Shown: positions 13,535-26,515, numbered from the stretch's first letter. The stretch is DNA of 64,000 nt from Zerene cesonia (GCF_012273895.1 NC_052130.1:6014001-6078000); one strand, 5' to 3'. Numbers and translations are program-made. The notes: a model not told the origin generated them from the sequence alone.

Positions 13535-13880
13535 TTTTTTTTTTTTTTTTATGTCACAGTCGGCAATGGAGCTGGTGGGTCGCCTGATGGTAAGCGCTAC
13601 CACCGCCCATGAACATTTATAGAGGCATAAGGTCCATTGCAAACCTTACGCCTCTACAAATGGATTGCCGACTTTTGGGAATGGATTAAGGAAGGATTGG
13701 AGAGAGGAATAAAGGAAAGGACTGGGAAGGGTTAGGAAAAGGATATGGGCCTCCGGCTCCCCCACTCACCGAACGAAACACAGCAGAATGCTATTTCACG
13801 CCGGTCTTCTGTGGGGGTGTGGTACTTCCCCGGTGCGAGCTGGCCCAATTCGTGCCGAAGCGTGCTCGACTACCACATAC
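13535..13880 (-). mobile_element. SINE copy, minus orientation (tRNA-derived lepidopteran family)
   Basis: It begins on the + strand with a T run (13535-13550), the complement of a poly-A tail. It then shows the family phrases gcctgatggtaagcg, ggcataaggtccattgc, ggactgggaagggt and gtgggggtgtggtacttc, and ends at ctcgactaccaca. Related copies lie at 46690-46880, 54451-54750, 58816-58912 and 60706-60801 in the same orientation, with a + copy at 54017-54165. The family resembles butterfly SINEs of the Metulj type, named from memory and not checked. This is the longest copy in the window. Confidence 0.8.
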
Positions 13881-13925
13881 AGTAGACTGAGGGAGACTGT
13901 CAGTCTGTCTGTCTCCCCGTGACCA

Positions 13926-14054
13926 CGCTCGCTGTAAAGTGTTCGAAACGTCGGGTTAATAATATAATGAATAAATCGCGTTTAAAATCCGTTGAAAAGT
14001 TTTTAATTTCTAAATGTATAATACTCGCGTGAAACCAAACACAAGAAAATACTA
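13926..14054. repeat. Dispersed repeat, copy 1 of 2
   Basis: It shares long near-identical blocks with 25117-25234: cgctcgctgt, gttcgaaacgtcgggtta, atgaataaatcgcgttta and aaaatccgttga, ending in agaaaatact. Small indels separate the copies, as expected for two old insertions of one transposable element. It starts 46 bases after the SINE at 13535-13880. The element class is not determined. Confidence 0.7.
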
Positions 14055-14639
14055 ACTCCCAATTTATAAGATACAACGATTCAATGTTTAAGTTCAACTT
14101 TAATATTTGATAAGAATAGAATAAAAAATGTAACCTACTATGGTAACTGCTAATCACTATCTACTTATGTTAATAAGGAGCGCAGCTAATAGTAGTAGCA
14201 GCGTTATACTTTATTAAATGTATGTATTAGATATTATATGTAAATAGCCTATAATGTTTATTAAAACATAACCGCTACGTATATACATTATTTTATGTGC
14301 AAAGTAAAAAGTGTACGTACAGTCTATGTATGAATAATTTCAAGAAACATTATAAACGTTTGTAAGTCAAAACTTTGTAATAAGATAAAACGTGTAGTGG
14401 ATATGACCCAGAATGTGTGTTGACTTACCCTTAAATATTGTTTTTAACTTTTAATCTTCTTCACTAGAATCCGTAACACCTGATGCTGAACTGTAAGACA
14501 TACGAAGTATGTTCATTTTATAACTAAATCAAACAATGATCCTAATGAATATCACACATCACTATCATCCTTAACTCTAACGGAAATATACAAATGCTTC
14601 GCACGCTCGCAAACTAGAGTCCTTCAGAATCCAATCCAA

Positions 14640-15130
14640 TCAGAGCACGCCACGTCCGCACGCCGGTAACAATGAAAACCTTTCCAAATAGGAGATCGCC
14701 TCGTACATTTTGCACGTTATCTGCCGCGCCGGCCGAATAACAATAAAGCCGCTAATTATTATTATTACCGTTCGCGCGCTCACACCGCCGCACGCGTGTG
14801 TGTGGGTGGGCGTAATCGTCGAATTCCATGTAATCGGCGCGCACACATGCACACGCGCCGCCGTCCGCACCACGTGCGGTGACGTCGGCCCAGGTAACGA
14901 CTGCGAGCTTCGAGTGCAGCCACTACACGTACACGTATCGATCCCGCGATAAATTCGACACGCCGGCGAATGCAGCGTTGGCGGTCGCCTTTCACGCGGG
15001 CGAAATGCAATTTACGACCGGCCGGCTGCAGGGACGGCGATGAGCGCGGGACTTAAAGACTAGTCGCGCCGGCGTCGCTTTGCGAACGCGGGCGCAGCCA
15101 CGCGGCCGCTGAGAACATTCTCGAACGCGC
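14640..15130. promoter_or_regulatory. GC/CpG-rich island, possible promoter or enhancer
   Basis: This is the most GC-rich noncoding patch in the left half, with many CpGs in an otherwise AT-rich region. It holds an E-box CACGTG at 14871-14876 followed closely by a TGACGTCG half-palindrome; another CACGTG lies just outside at 15142-15147. Overlapping open frames on both strands come from the lack of AT-rich stops and are not supported as genes. The island could be a CpG-rich promoter or a conserved regulatory element. No TSS motif decides this. Confidence 0.3.
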
Positions 15131-16168
15131 CGCAGCGATAGCACGTGTAATATTAATTCAATATTTTATTAAAGCAATTGCGCAACATTAACATTGATAA
15201 GAGTAATTGTACCTCGTGTAAGGCGAAGGTGACGAGAGGTCGTCGACGCGGCGGCTATAAAATTTCACGAGTAAATAAGTCAATTTATGCGTCGCGCACT
15301 GTGCCTATTGCTTAACCTCTGCCTATCGCCCAGGGGCGCTGTGTAGTTTGCTCGCAAGTTATGTTCGGCAACGTTTACCAAGATACGATCAATAAGGAGA
15401 TTATATCGGCTCAGTAACGCCTACGCCTCCCGGCCCATCGGAGCGAAGTCGAGACGCGAAAATTGATCAATTTGCCGTCAAGCTTAATTAAGTCTATGAC
15501 GACACACGAACGCACGACAACGTGATTCACAATTGGGAGTAAATGGGCGCAGCAGACACTCGAAACGGGAGCGTTAATGAAGCGAAAAATACAAAACGAG
15601 ACTTTCGAAATATATTTTTTTACTTTTTTTTGTACAAGTTGTGGTCCGGAAATTTGAGTGTTTCGTCCAAAAAATGACAAAGCGGCAACAAGCAGAGCGT
15701 GTACAATCGCGTTCACCCAACTAGTCTGTTCGGACAAAAAGTGAATAATGACAGAGTCGATATGTATAGGTACAACTGCGCTATTTCGAGACATATTTTC
15801 CTGTTAGTAATAATACCTACTAGTTATCAGACGCCGAGCGCAAACAGCTAGACAGTCGCGTAAACAAGTTAGCACCGCATCTCTTTGAAATTGACTTAAC
15901 AAATTATCTCTTGACATTTGATATGTATCTCATCTAAATAATGCCGATGATATATAACCGATTCAGGGTCATTGAGTTTAATAACAGCCTATAGCATGAT
16001 TCAATATTTTTTCCAATTAACTTATTTATTTATAGACGTTGCTGCGTATTTAGATAAACAGAGTAGTTCAACACAAAATAATTATTAATTTTTTTATAAT
16101 AATCTATAACATTAGCATATACGTAACACATTCCGTTGTCGATTGTACCTGCATAAAGTAAACATAAT
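15131..16168. other. Noncoding stretch, no gene recognised
   Basis: The composition returns to AT-rich. A 127-codon minus-strand open frame at 15411-15794 has no recognisable domain and is likely chance. Nothing else is seen before the second gap. Confidence 0.45.
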
Positions 16169-17168
16169 NNNNNNNNNNNNNNNNNNNNNNNNNNNNNNNN
16201 NNNNNNNNNNNNNNNNNNNNNNNNNNNNNNNNNNNNNNNNNNNNNNNNNNNNNNNNNNNNNNNNNNNNNNNNNNNNNNNNNNNNNNNNNNNNNNNNNNNN
16301 NNNNNNNNNNNNNNNNNNNNNNNNNNNNNNNNNNNNNNNNNNNNNNNNNNNNNNNNNNNNNNNNNNNNNNNNNNNNNNNNNNNNNNNNNNNNNNNNNNNN
16401 NNNNNNNNNNNNNNNNNNNNNNNNNNNNNNNNNNNNNNNNNNNNNNNNNNNNNNNNNNNNNNNNNNNNNNNNNNNNNNNNNNNNNNNNNNNNNNNNNNNN
16501 NNNNNNNNNNNNNNNNNNNNNNNNNNNNNNNNNNNNNNNNNNNNNNNNNNNNNNNNNNNNNNNNNNNNNNNNNNNNNNNNNNNNNNNNNNNNNNNNNNNN
16601 NNNNNNNNNNNNNNNNNNNNNNNNNNNNNNNNNNNNNNNNNNNNNNNNNNNNNNNNNNNNNNNNNNNNNNNNNNNNNNNNNNNNNNNNNNNNNNNNNNNN
16701 NNNNNNNNNNNNNNNNNNNNNNNNNNNNNNNNNNNNNNNNNNNNNNNNNNNNNNNNNNNNNNNNNNNNNNNNNNNNNNNNNNNNNNNNNNNNNNNNNNNN
16801 NNNNNNNNNNNNNNNNNNNNNNNNNNNNNNNNNNNNNNNNNNNNNNNNNNNNNNNNNNNNNNNNNNNNNNNNNNNNNNNNNNNNNNNNNNNNNNNNNNNN
16901 NNNNNNNNNNNNNNNNNNNNNNNNNNNNNNNNNNNNNNNNNNNNNNNNNNNNNNNNNNNNNNNNNNNNNNNNNNNNNNNNNNNNNNNNNNNNNNNNNNNN
17001 NNNNNNNNNNNNNNNNNNNNNNNNNNNNNNNNNNNNNNNNNNNNNNNNNNNNNNNNNNNNNNNNNNNNNNNNNNNNNNNNNNNNNNNNNNNNNNNNNNNN
17101 NNNNNNNNNNNNNNNNNNNNNNNNNNNNNNNNNNNNNNNNNNNNNNNNNNNNNNNNNNNNNNNNNNNN
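16169..17168. other. Assembly gap, 1000 N
   Basis: Exactly 1000 N, again a scaffold join of unknown size. Long open frames spanning it are artefacts. Confidence 0.98.
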
Positions 17169-20100
17169 ATAGTTACAACGACCGTTACCAAGTCAAAGTT
17201 TCTGTCTGCAAGCGAGCGTCGCGACTCGCGAGTGCACTGAAATATGTAGTTCAAAGTTGGCAACTTATGCCGCTCGAGTTTATCCATAAGAAGTTTAATG
17301 AGAAAATTTACAAATACATTCGGCGCATTAATTACAACAACTTTAACGTTCCTATCTACTGTATAACAGATAACGTTAAGCGACGGCATTCTGTAATCCC
17401 ATATAACATAAATGGTCACTTTATTTCATACGTACGTTCTATCCAATTTAGCCAAATTAGCACGAGTAAATAAAAAAACAATACCTTTTTTTGTTGCTTA
17501 GTCTATTACGCGTTCCTTCGCTGTTCTATTTACATCTTGTTTCTTCATGATTCACTCTATAAAAAAAAATATTACGATACCCAATTCCGATTCTTGACAA
17601 AACATGCATTATATACGGCTGCATAGAGACCGGCGGGCTCGAGACACCGGCCCGATAACCTTGTGCACTAATAAAATTAACATTATTTAAAACAGACAAG
17701 AAATACATTGTGACACAAACCCAATTTTATCAGAGCCCATTTAATGATATTACACGCGAGTGGAATAACATCGGTACGCACACTTGTCCGGTTTCATCCG
17801 ATTATGCGTGAATATATTCATTCAATGCCGTAAAACGAATTAATGCCTGGATCCCGCATGTAAATCTGAACCGCTGCGGTGTGAGCTAACTGCGAATACC
17901 TGATACGTTGTCTGACGAACAGTTAATGACGTTTCAGGTAAGGTTAATGCTGAATCGGGACGAGTAAGGCCGATGGTTGAATCAAGATGCAATTAAAATG
18001 TGCGATATGTTTAACACAAAGGTGAGCTAGTATTAGTTAATAAATCATAATTTTTCAACATTTTCATGAAGGCACAAGAAACGTTCCTGTCGAGAGAAAA
18101 ATCATACCACGAATGAAGCTAGGGTGGACCGCTAGTTATTATTGCAAATACATACGAACAAAGACAGCACCTATGCAGCAGAGATAGCAAAATAAGTTTT
18201 TAAAACACTGACGTCACTTTGGCATTAGCCCTAACGTTCGTTTCATTTATTTGCAGATATTTCTCAGCTAAAATGTTCCGGCCGTCGTTCGTGTTACATT
18301 ATATATATATACGTAGTCTAAGGAGCAAACACGAAATGGGCTGGCTGGGTCGGCATGTTTCACGTTTCCACAAAACACTGACGTGACATACTTACGATCC
18401 CCGTCTACAACTAAACTAACGATTTGGCAAACAAATATTGCGTTTTGAGAGCCACGATAACTCACTTAGCGTTAGAAATGCGAAACCTGACAGGATATTC
18501 CGAGATTAGTCGAATAATGAAGCGAAGAAAAAGCTACCAAGTCTAACATTAAATGCTAAAAATAGAGATAACGCGAAGCAGAAAATTGACATTAAAGTCA
18601 CCTTTTTATTATGTAAATTAATAACGAGCTGAAGCATGCAACTTTGTATAAGTGAGTCAAACGCAAGCATCAGCGACTATGATACATAAAAGTAAGTACT
18701 CTTAATCTATAGTTGCATAGTTGCATGTGGTTGATGTCGTTGAGTTTACAATAATCGTAATTATTGGAACTAAGTCAACCAAAGACATAACTGCTCAAAC
18801 TCAAACTAAATGCATTTACGTAATTATACGTCAAGACGACTAAACAGAAACCCGTCTTGATTAAGTGTCTGTCGCCATATTGCTCCAGCACCTAGATTTA
18901 TTAGGTCGGCACATGTCTAGACTTTATCACCGTAAAGTAATTAGCAGTCAAGGTAATCCGAACATTAAATTAACTTATCGTTGTCGGATGCACCGAAATT
19001 ATACGTCAGGTAGACTTAGTGTGTGTAGAAAGTTCCACAAGAACTAAGTACCTATATCAAAAAAATTCACTGAATTTTTTTTTAATGTTCAAAATACAAA
19101 CTATACATACAAATAGTACAAATTTCGAACCGTAAAATTACACGCTTATTTAAAAAACGCATCTCCCGTAAATTCCATCGATACCCCACGTTTTCTACAC
19201 GTATAATGCATTAGCATACTAAGACGTGGCTTAGAGCGAAAGACAGAATTGAAGCACCCCGTTTAGTGTAGATTCTATACCTTTCACATATAGGTACTTT
19301 CCTGTAGGTATACATTCTACCTTACGACATCCCGTAGCCCCTCTATTAGCGTGATGACGCACTGCCGATTTGTCGCCGACGAAATATCAACAATGACAAT
19401 GAGTCACGGCTCTTAAACACCACACATACCTCATATTTTTGATTACTTTAAGACAATGTTACGATACGATTTGTCGTGCGCTGTTCGGCCACTGTTTTCC
19501 CACTCCGTTACAAAACTTAAAAAGTTATCACTATAGCAATACAATTAATTATATCCACGTAATTATGTCATTATTTAGAAAGTTCTAAGTGACTCACTGA
19601 ACCCGCGATGTAAAAAACCCGCGTCACGTTAATTGGCTCGTATACGTACCTGCAAAGAAATAATTAATAATTATAAAATTAATTGAAATTCAACGTTAAT
19701 TATATACCTATTATAGCAAAGGACGTATTTCGACTGCGCAGTATTATTATATTGTCTGTGCACAATATCGCTTTGAAGCACCTGTGATAATCATAGCTTA
19801 TTGTTTATTTGATTTCTGCATTAAATTTAAGACGTAATTCAAAAATAAACCATTTAGCAGCTTTCGAAAGCCCATAACAATATACAACATTATTCACCAC
19901 TGCATTTAGAATAGTTTTAAATTTATTGTGATATGGCAATAGTCTAATATCAGAATTAATTAAATACCATTGCCAAACTAAAACCTTTCCATAGACATAA
20001 CTCATAATTAACAAAGACATCCTTAATCCAGCTCGTAGGTAAAAAAAAAACTATTGCGCGAAATAAATCTAAAAACACTTCAATATAAATCAACGCGATG

Positions 20101-21808
20101 TGCTCTTATTTCATTATTACAAACTCCACAGTTTAAGAATTTTCTTCAAAGTCATTCAATGCGAATTCGGACGACGCAGTTGGGTCGCGCTGGCGGGGGA
20201 GCGACCTTGGAGTCGACACCCCGACCCACTGGGGTGACTTTGTACTAGGGGTGTCACTTAACTATTTATAAACGCAAACATTAAACTAAATACATTTTAC
20301 TAAGTTGTTATAATGTCCTGCCATGTGTAGTCACTTTTTGGAAAACAGCATTTATTTAAGACACATTATTTTCTACTTAATTTTTAAAGTAAGTAAAGTT
20401 TATTTATTCATTGTACCGCCCGGAAATGTACAGAATATATATACACATATTAATTCATATCTACGATAAAGTTTAGGTACTCAACCGTGAATATCGTATC
20501 TTCTGATTGATTCAAGAATGCAGGATCAATTACATAATAATACATTGATATTTAACTTATATTTATTATACCAACTAATGTTATAAAAATAATGAATCGC
20601 TTTTATCTAATTATTATAAAATAACTAATAAATTAACTAAGTATCTTGAACCGCATTATACATACTCAAATCGCGTTAATAATCATATAAAACGCAACAA
20701 GTTACAGCATAAACTTATCCCTATTAAAAACAAACAAGAGATTTCCACAACGCGACAGCCCTATCCCGTTCCCACAGAGGGGTGACTACTGACTCCGTAT
20801 TCCCTCCGCGCTTCGGCGCAGCTCGCTATCCCAGTGTGTGCCCCGAATAATCGACGAGACGTTTGATTGTTCAAATTTCTTATCACAAACTTCACAAACA
20901 ATTCTCGTAATAAAATTTTGTATGGGGAAAGTTTAACGTAATTCAATCATCGATGTATATATAGTTGGTCATATATTTTCGAGACGAGTTTCAGAGCGGC
21001 GGTATCAAAGCGTTAATATCAATTGATAATATGGTTTTGATGGGTTGTTACATCTTAAATGTTGAGCACACATAAACAACCGGTACGCCCGCCAATATTT
21101 TAAACAGGTAGTTTGTATGTATATGTATTCTTGGTACACACATCTTTACACAACTCACACACCTAGAACTGCCTAGAAGCTTCTTTACTGCAGTTTTAAT
21201 CTTAATTGATCCGTCTAAGGGTATATTTAACATCACATCTTGACATAACGCTTATACCTACATCCTGAACTCTTTGTCTATGCACCGACAGTTGCGATTA
21301 CGCTTCTTATATCCTCCATCTATAAAACATCATGTGACAAGTCGCGAGGTAGCTCTATCAAGTTAATTTCCACCGAGATCAGTTACAATCGCCACTATAT
21401 AACAATGAATCATTGCTACGATTAAATTATTGCACCATGTTTTTCATTTATTAATGAGACGAAAGGCCGTGGAAGCGAGAGTGATATGTGAAACGGAAAC
21501 ACGTTCATGTTTTGCCATTGCATATATACTATTATTGAATCGTATATAGATAGTTACACAGTTACACAGTCACATATCATTTAAAATATGAAAGCGTGAT
21601 AATTTCGGTCGATTGAGTCAAAGAAAGGGATCGCAAACTATAATTTTTACATTATACATATAAAGGGATAAGGGATTAGATTAGGATTGCTTAATAATTT
21701 AATATCAGATGATAATAGCACGCCTATATGTAAAGTTCAATAACATGATAAGTCAAGACATGGCTTCGATTCCTTTAATTTTAAGAATTTAATTTCAATA
21801 TTATATTA
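17169..21808. other. Noncoding stretch, no gene recognised
   Basis: AT-rich sequence. A small GC-rich patch at about 20165-20240 contains a locally mirrored motif (tgggtcg / cgacccactgggg) and may be a transposon fragment. Otherwise only short chance open frames are present. Confidence 0.45.
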
Positions 21809-21975
21809 CCTGACCCGAAAAACGCTGTTCTGCCTTACCTTTATCTATTTATAGATGTTGGCCTATTATCAGACCATATGCATTAAAAATTAGATAAAAA
21901 GCGGTCCAGGCTTTTCGGAGAAGTATGCTAACTAACATTACGAGACGATTATCTTATATATATAGAAAAGAGATA
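21809..21975 (+). mobile_element. Dispersed repeat ('ctgacccgacaaacgctgtt' family), degenerate copy
   Basis: It contains ctgacccgaaaaacgctgttctgcc followed by the family tail (ttggcctattatcagac, ttttcggagaagtatgctaactaacat). The same order of motifs occurs at 61253-61440. The 'gacaaacgctgttctgcc' phrase is very common in lepidopteran genomes. The element class is not assigned. Confidence 0.65.
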
Positions 21976-22780
21976 ATAAATTCGTTTCGTTTAAGAATTA
22001 CTTAATTCGTCGTTATGAGATTTAACTTGTCTTTTATAATTGATCGCTGCAATTTTTTTAGAAAGCATTATAACAAATCACATAAAAAAAGCTTGGTAAA
22101 CGTCCATACAAAACATCTACGTGTGATTAAAGTAAAATCTATACAGTATATGTGTTATTTGTATCGTCCACACAATTTTAATAGATACATACATACAACC
22201 TACAAAGTGATACATTCTCATACTTGAACACACCCAAGTAAAATGTACCTACCCGTATCGCAAACAAAAGACATCAATACAATAAGCAACCTTCGAGAAC
22301 ATTCGAAAGTGATTGAAATCCATCCACGGGCAACAAATAGAAAGTCTCGTGAACAGTAGGTATAACAAACTTTTGTCGGCCAAATGAGCAGCTAGCCGTA
22401 ACGACCTAATAACAAATTGTGGTTTGTAAAAAACGTACAAGCGCCATACGTTTAGTAGGGTACCTCATTTATATCACGAATTCATGTATTTGGATGAATA
22501 TTATGGTTTTGTTTTTTGTTATGTACTAATGTCATAAACGCTTGAAAGTGAGGGCTAAAGATATATCGTTTCCCAACAGGAAATTACTTACGTTATTTCA
22601 ACATTACGCTATATGAATCGAGTTGAGCGTATGAATATTACGTGTATTATATTTAACAAGTTCTTATGTGGGAAGAGTTATTTATAAATACTTTTTGAAT
22701 TGAGTTCTATCTAAAACGGCACATAAAAAGAAACCCTATATACCTAATATCATACAGTAGAGGTTCGTTTATGAAATCTT

Positions 22781-22983
22781 ATCCTCCTAATATTATAAGT
22801 GCGAAAGTTTGTAAGGATGTGTATGTGTTTGTTGCTCTTTCACGCAAAAACTACTGAACCGATTGCAATGAAATTTGGTATGTAGATACCTGGACAACTA
22901 GAATAACATATAGACAACTTTTAATCCCGATATTCCCACGGGATGCAGACTAACGCGGGTGAAACCGCGGGGCGCAGCTAGTA
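22781..22983 (+). mobile_element. Dispersed repeat family A, full-length-looking copy
   Basis: It runs from cctaatattataagtgcgaaagtttg to cgcgggtgaaaccgcggggcgcagctagta. The middle carries the phrase aaaaactactgaaccgattg and tcccgatattcccacgggatg. A reverse copy lies at 63141-63329 and a reverse, internally deleted copy at 47788-47871. Its frequency and boundaries are typical of a nonautonomous lepidopteran element (SINE- or MITE-like). Confidence 0.75.
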
Positions 22984-24308
22984 GTTCATAGCTCGCAGTC
23001 GTTCCTGGGAAGGAGGTACTACTCGAGCTTCTGAAATGGGACCGGATGTCTACAATTACCTATTAAACAAACAAAGTATCGGTCGTCAGTTGGAAAACCC
23101 ACTACTTACTTTATCGAGTAAAAAAAAAACGAAAAAAAAAATCAAACTGGGAACCTCCTTAAGTTTTGAGAACATCGTTTGAAAATACTAAAACTACTGA
23201 ACTTTTAAACGAAGTGATTAACCCTCAAGGCTCGAGCGTGATGGATTCATTGGGCACACAATAAAATGCGAAATGATGACACGTCAGCGAACCCGGGCCA
23301 CTTTTTCATCTAATTGACATTGACAGGCCAACTTGCTCAATGCCACCTGGCGATCGGAAACAAGTTTTATAAACGATGCAGCATCCAATATCCAGTTTAC
23401 ATATCCACCGGTTTGTTTGCGGCCAGCGAGCGGGCTGCTGGCCGAGACGTCGGTGCCCTTTTATTTGTGTGGATTTTACATAAATTACGTTATCAGTTGA
23501 TTACTACAATATAACTGCCTACCTATACTGAACGGCGTACTATGTTGCGTCAGAAAGATCCTTGAATGTTGTATTATTTGATCCACTACTATGAGGGTGC
23601 CGCAACAATAAAAAAAAACTTTCAAAATATCAATCGAAAAATGCAACAATAATTTATAATACAATCAAAATCATTCCCAAAAGATTAACTGTAGGTACCT
23701 GCTCAAAAGTCAAAGTCGCAAGTTAAGCAAAGCATATTAAAACGAAGACATTACAATACTAGCCAACTAAAAACCGGAGCGTTCCATGCACTTCGATACT
23801 AAATAACGTTAGCCCCACAATGGTTACGTCAGCGACTTTTCCAACCCACAAACCGTACACACAGGGCGCGCTAGCGTTCAGCGCTGATTGCAACTGCTCT
23901 TTGAAATTTTCTCTCAAACCCTACACCCACACACAAATGTATATATCTAGCTTTATAGTTACTACTGCCGTGCTGTGCGGAATCAGCTCAATGGATTGAA
24001 AGGCCACAGTATATATCAACGATTCCAATCGGTTAACTTGCTTACGTAATAAAAGCTGCCTTTGTGGCACACGAAAGATATTGGAGATTTCATAATGGCA
24101 TTTTGTTCAATTAACGACGATGATATCTATGCACTCGGAACTTCCATTAATCTATCATATTATTTCATTGAGATCCTTGTTATACCAAAACCATTCAAAT
24201 TGCAAGTTGTATATTATAACTGGAAAATGTTAATAAACAATAAAAAAATTCAAATAAATCCCGCTATAACCAGATATCTTACAAAATTCACCAAATGTAA
24301 ATGTCTAA
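22984..24308. other. Noncoding stretch, no gene recognised
   Basis: AT-rich, with poly-A patches near 23120. The 144-codon open frame at 24062-24496 has a Lys/Ile/Asn-rich composition expected from AT-rich noncoding DNA, and it runs through the hairpin at 24309-24371. Confidence 0.45.
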
Positions 24309-24371
24309 AGAAATCACTACAAATAAAATATACATTCATAAATAAAGTATATTTTATTTGTAGTGATTTCT
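24309..24371. repeat. Inverted repeat, 25-bp perfect arms, 13-nt loop
   Basis: 24309-24333 and 24347-24371 are exact reverse complements over 25 bases, with the loop attcataaataaa between them. This is the longest perfect hairpin noticed in the window. It could be a hairpin RNA precursor, a miniature transposon or a recent palindromic duplication. The AT-rich stem and short loop are not typical of conserved microRNAs. Confidence 0.9.
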
Positions 24372-24679
24372 ACATAGTACATGTGTATAAAATGCTAATA
24401 ATATGCATTTTCCAAGAATTCAACATTACGTTACAGTCCACAAGGGGACAGAAGACAAAAGAGAATCGAAAACATAACTCGTGGTCGTTCAGATGATGCA
24501 CTCGCTAGACGAATAAACAAAAACCATGCGAACATGCACGCGTGCGGACATGTGGCCGGCGACATGTGAGCGATAATGGATCGACTGTATGCACCTACGC
24601 TACATGTACCACTTACCTATATATATGTATATAACCTATATCCTCTATAGTTTATACATACTTGTGTGTAGTGGAATTA

Positions 24680-24985
24680 TCGGAACGATGCTATATCGCT
24701 TACATAACCGCGTCTATTTGCACTGGCCGCGAATCAAGTCGTTATAAACATGTTAGTGAAATAATTAAATCAGAGCTTGGTTTTGTTACTGGCCGGTAAA
24801 GGTATATCTTTTATAAATAAAATATATNNNNNNNNNNTCGGAACGATGCTATATCGCTTGCATAACCGCGTCTATTTGCACTGGCCGCGAATCAAGTCGT
24901 TGTAAACATGTTAGTGAACTAATTAAATCAGAGCTTGGTTTTGTTACTGACCGGTAAAGGTATATCTTTTATAAATAAAATATAT
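24680..24985. repeat. Direct 148-bp duplication flanking a 10-N gap
   Basis: 24680-24827 and 24838-24985 have equal length and differ at only four positions, with no indels. They sit immediately either side of 10 N (24828-24837). The most likely reading is that both alleles of one segment were placed in tandem during assembly, so one copy should be collapsed. A true tandem duplication is the alternative. Confidence 0.9.
24828..24837. other. Assembly gap, 10 N
   Basis: Ten N between two near-identical 148-base copies, a typical small scaffolder gap that probably represents a negative gap (overlap). Confidence 0.97.
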
Positions 24986-25116
24986 ATCGTATGTCATCCG
25001 CGCAGGTCGATCGATCTATTCGGTTTTTTATACGTTAAGTATTGGCTTCTTTATGAGTTTTGAAATCTTAACATATTAACGATTTTTTAAATGACTTGGT
25101 CACGGGGAGACTGAAT

Positions 25117-25234
25117 CGCTCGCTGTTAATTGTTCGAAACGTCGGGTTAAATAATATCATGAATAAATCGCGTTTAAAATCCGTTGAAGTGTCTAATTTC
25201 TAAATACTCGTAAAATCAAACATAAGAAAATACT
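25117..25234. repeat. Dispersed repeat, copy 2 of 2
   Basis: It matches 13926-14054 in the same orientation through gttcgaaacgtcgggtta, atgaataaatcgcgttta and agaaaatact, with small indels. It probably comes from the same transposable element family. Confidence 0.7.
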
Positions 25235-25454
25235 AAGTATGAGTTTATTTAAACCAATATCAGGACATTTCCTTAGTTCAAAGAAAGATTATAGCAGCTA
25301 TGCGCAAGTTAAATATACTCTTCTTGGAATAAAGCTTATCAGTATCATCTATCTTTTAATTAAGACAAGCGCAAAAGTAATAAGATTCAAGCATTTTTTT
25401 TTCAATCTTTTTTTATTCCAGAATAATTCCTCGAGAAAATTAATCTGCGCCACC

Positions 25455-25770
25455 TGCTAATAAAGCCGTCTTGATCAAAGCCCAGCGGGTCCCCGGGGAA
25501 TCGATAAGTCACGGAAACTTCTCGAAAACGTGACGTCACCGCGAGATGTCGCCCCCAGGCTCGCGACACGTAAGCGAAATGGTGTTTATGCCTTCTTATC
25601 TACACGTGTCTCTAAATACGCACACTGACGTCATTGTAACCTATTATATTATTATGTCGGTGCCGGAACAGATCGATTAATTCCGAAATTAATTGTTTTA
25701 GGCGCTTTCGCATATATGCCTTCAATGTGGAGTTAAATAACAACTTGACGCGATTCGCTCCAGGCAGAAG
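25455..25770. promoter_or_regulatory. Motif-dense GC-richer patch, possible enhancer
   Basis: This patch contains two exact CRE palindromes TGACGTCA (25531-25538 and 25626-25633) and a TCF/LEF-type site GATCAAAG (25473-25480). It also has homeodomain-like ATTAATT / AATTAATTG sites around 25676-25700. It is richer in GC than its surroundings and has no open frame. Such clustering is typical of insect cis-regulatory modules, but motif clustering alone is weak evidence. Confidence 0.3.
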
Positions 25771-26484
25771 ATGTAGGTATTATTCTTTGCAAGATGAGCA
25801 GTAAAAGAAGACCTCTCGTTTTACGGTATCGCTTTTTTTCCAGAAGTCAGAAACTTGGAGTTTTAAAAAAAAAATTTTGTACGTACTATACACTTTATTG
25901 CATTGTAATTAATATTTTGTATAATTTGTCACTTGAGATCAGATTCTAATATTGTCAATGAAAACATGTGCAAGTAAAATTAAAATCTTTTCCGATATAA
26001 TAACAAAATCAGGTTTAAAAGTCTTGAATTATAATAATTTGTTACTTGTCGGCGGCACAAAAGTTTAACGCTCACGAATTTTATTTCTAATTAGATCGTC
26101 TTGTTCAACAAATTCTAACTTTCTAAAAAAACTTATTAAACTTCAATTATAACTTTATTTTTTCCTTTCCAAGAACGTTATTTTAAACAATTGGGATTCG
26201 TGTCCACAAAACGGTGTAATTTAAGTATAATACGCCAACTGCCACAGAGGGGGGTCACTGAAAATCAGTGTGGCAACTGCGTTGCTGCGTAGGCTGAGTG
26301 GCTACCCCTTTTGGCTCCACTTTATGTTTCTTGTTTTTATATTTATTACTATTTTCTTTGTTTAATTGTTTTTTTTTTTTGTATAAGCTTTTTTATTGTG
26401 ATTGTTTGTGTTCATTATTGTATTGTTTTGTAAGTTTATTGTTTTTTTATTTTTTTTTTTTAATTGTGGAGTCAAATAAATGTT

Positions 26485-26515
<31 letters not shown>

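Noticed and set aside
15411..15794. 127-codon minus-strand open frame
   Set aside because: No recognisable domain, and it lies beside a CpG-rich island where stops are rare by composition.
16112..17419. 435- and 365-codon open frames
   Set aside because: They span the 1000-N gap, and the few real residues show no family.
24062..24496. 144-codon open frame
   Set aside because: AT-rich Lys/Asn/Ile composition, runs through a palindrome, no domain and no splice context.
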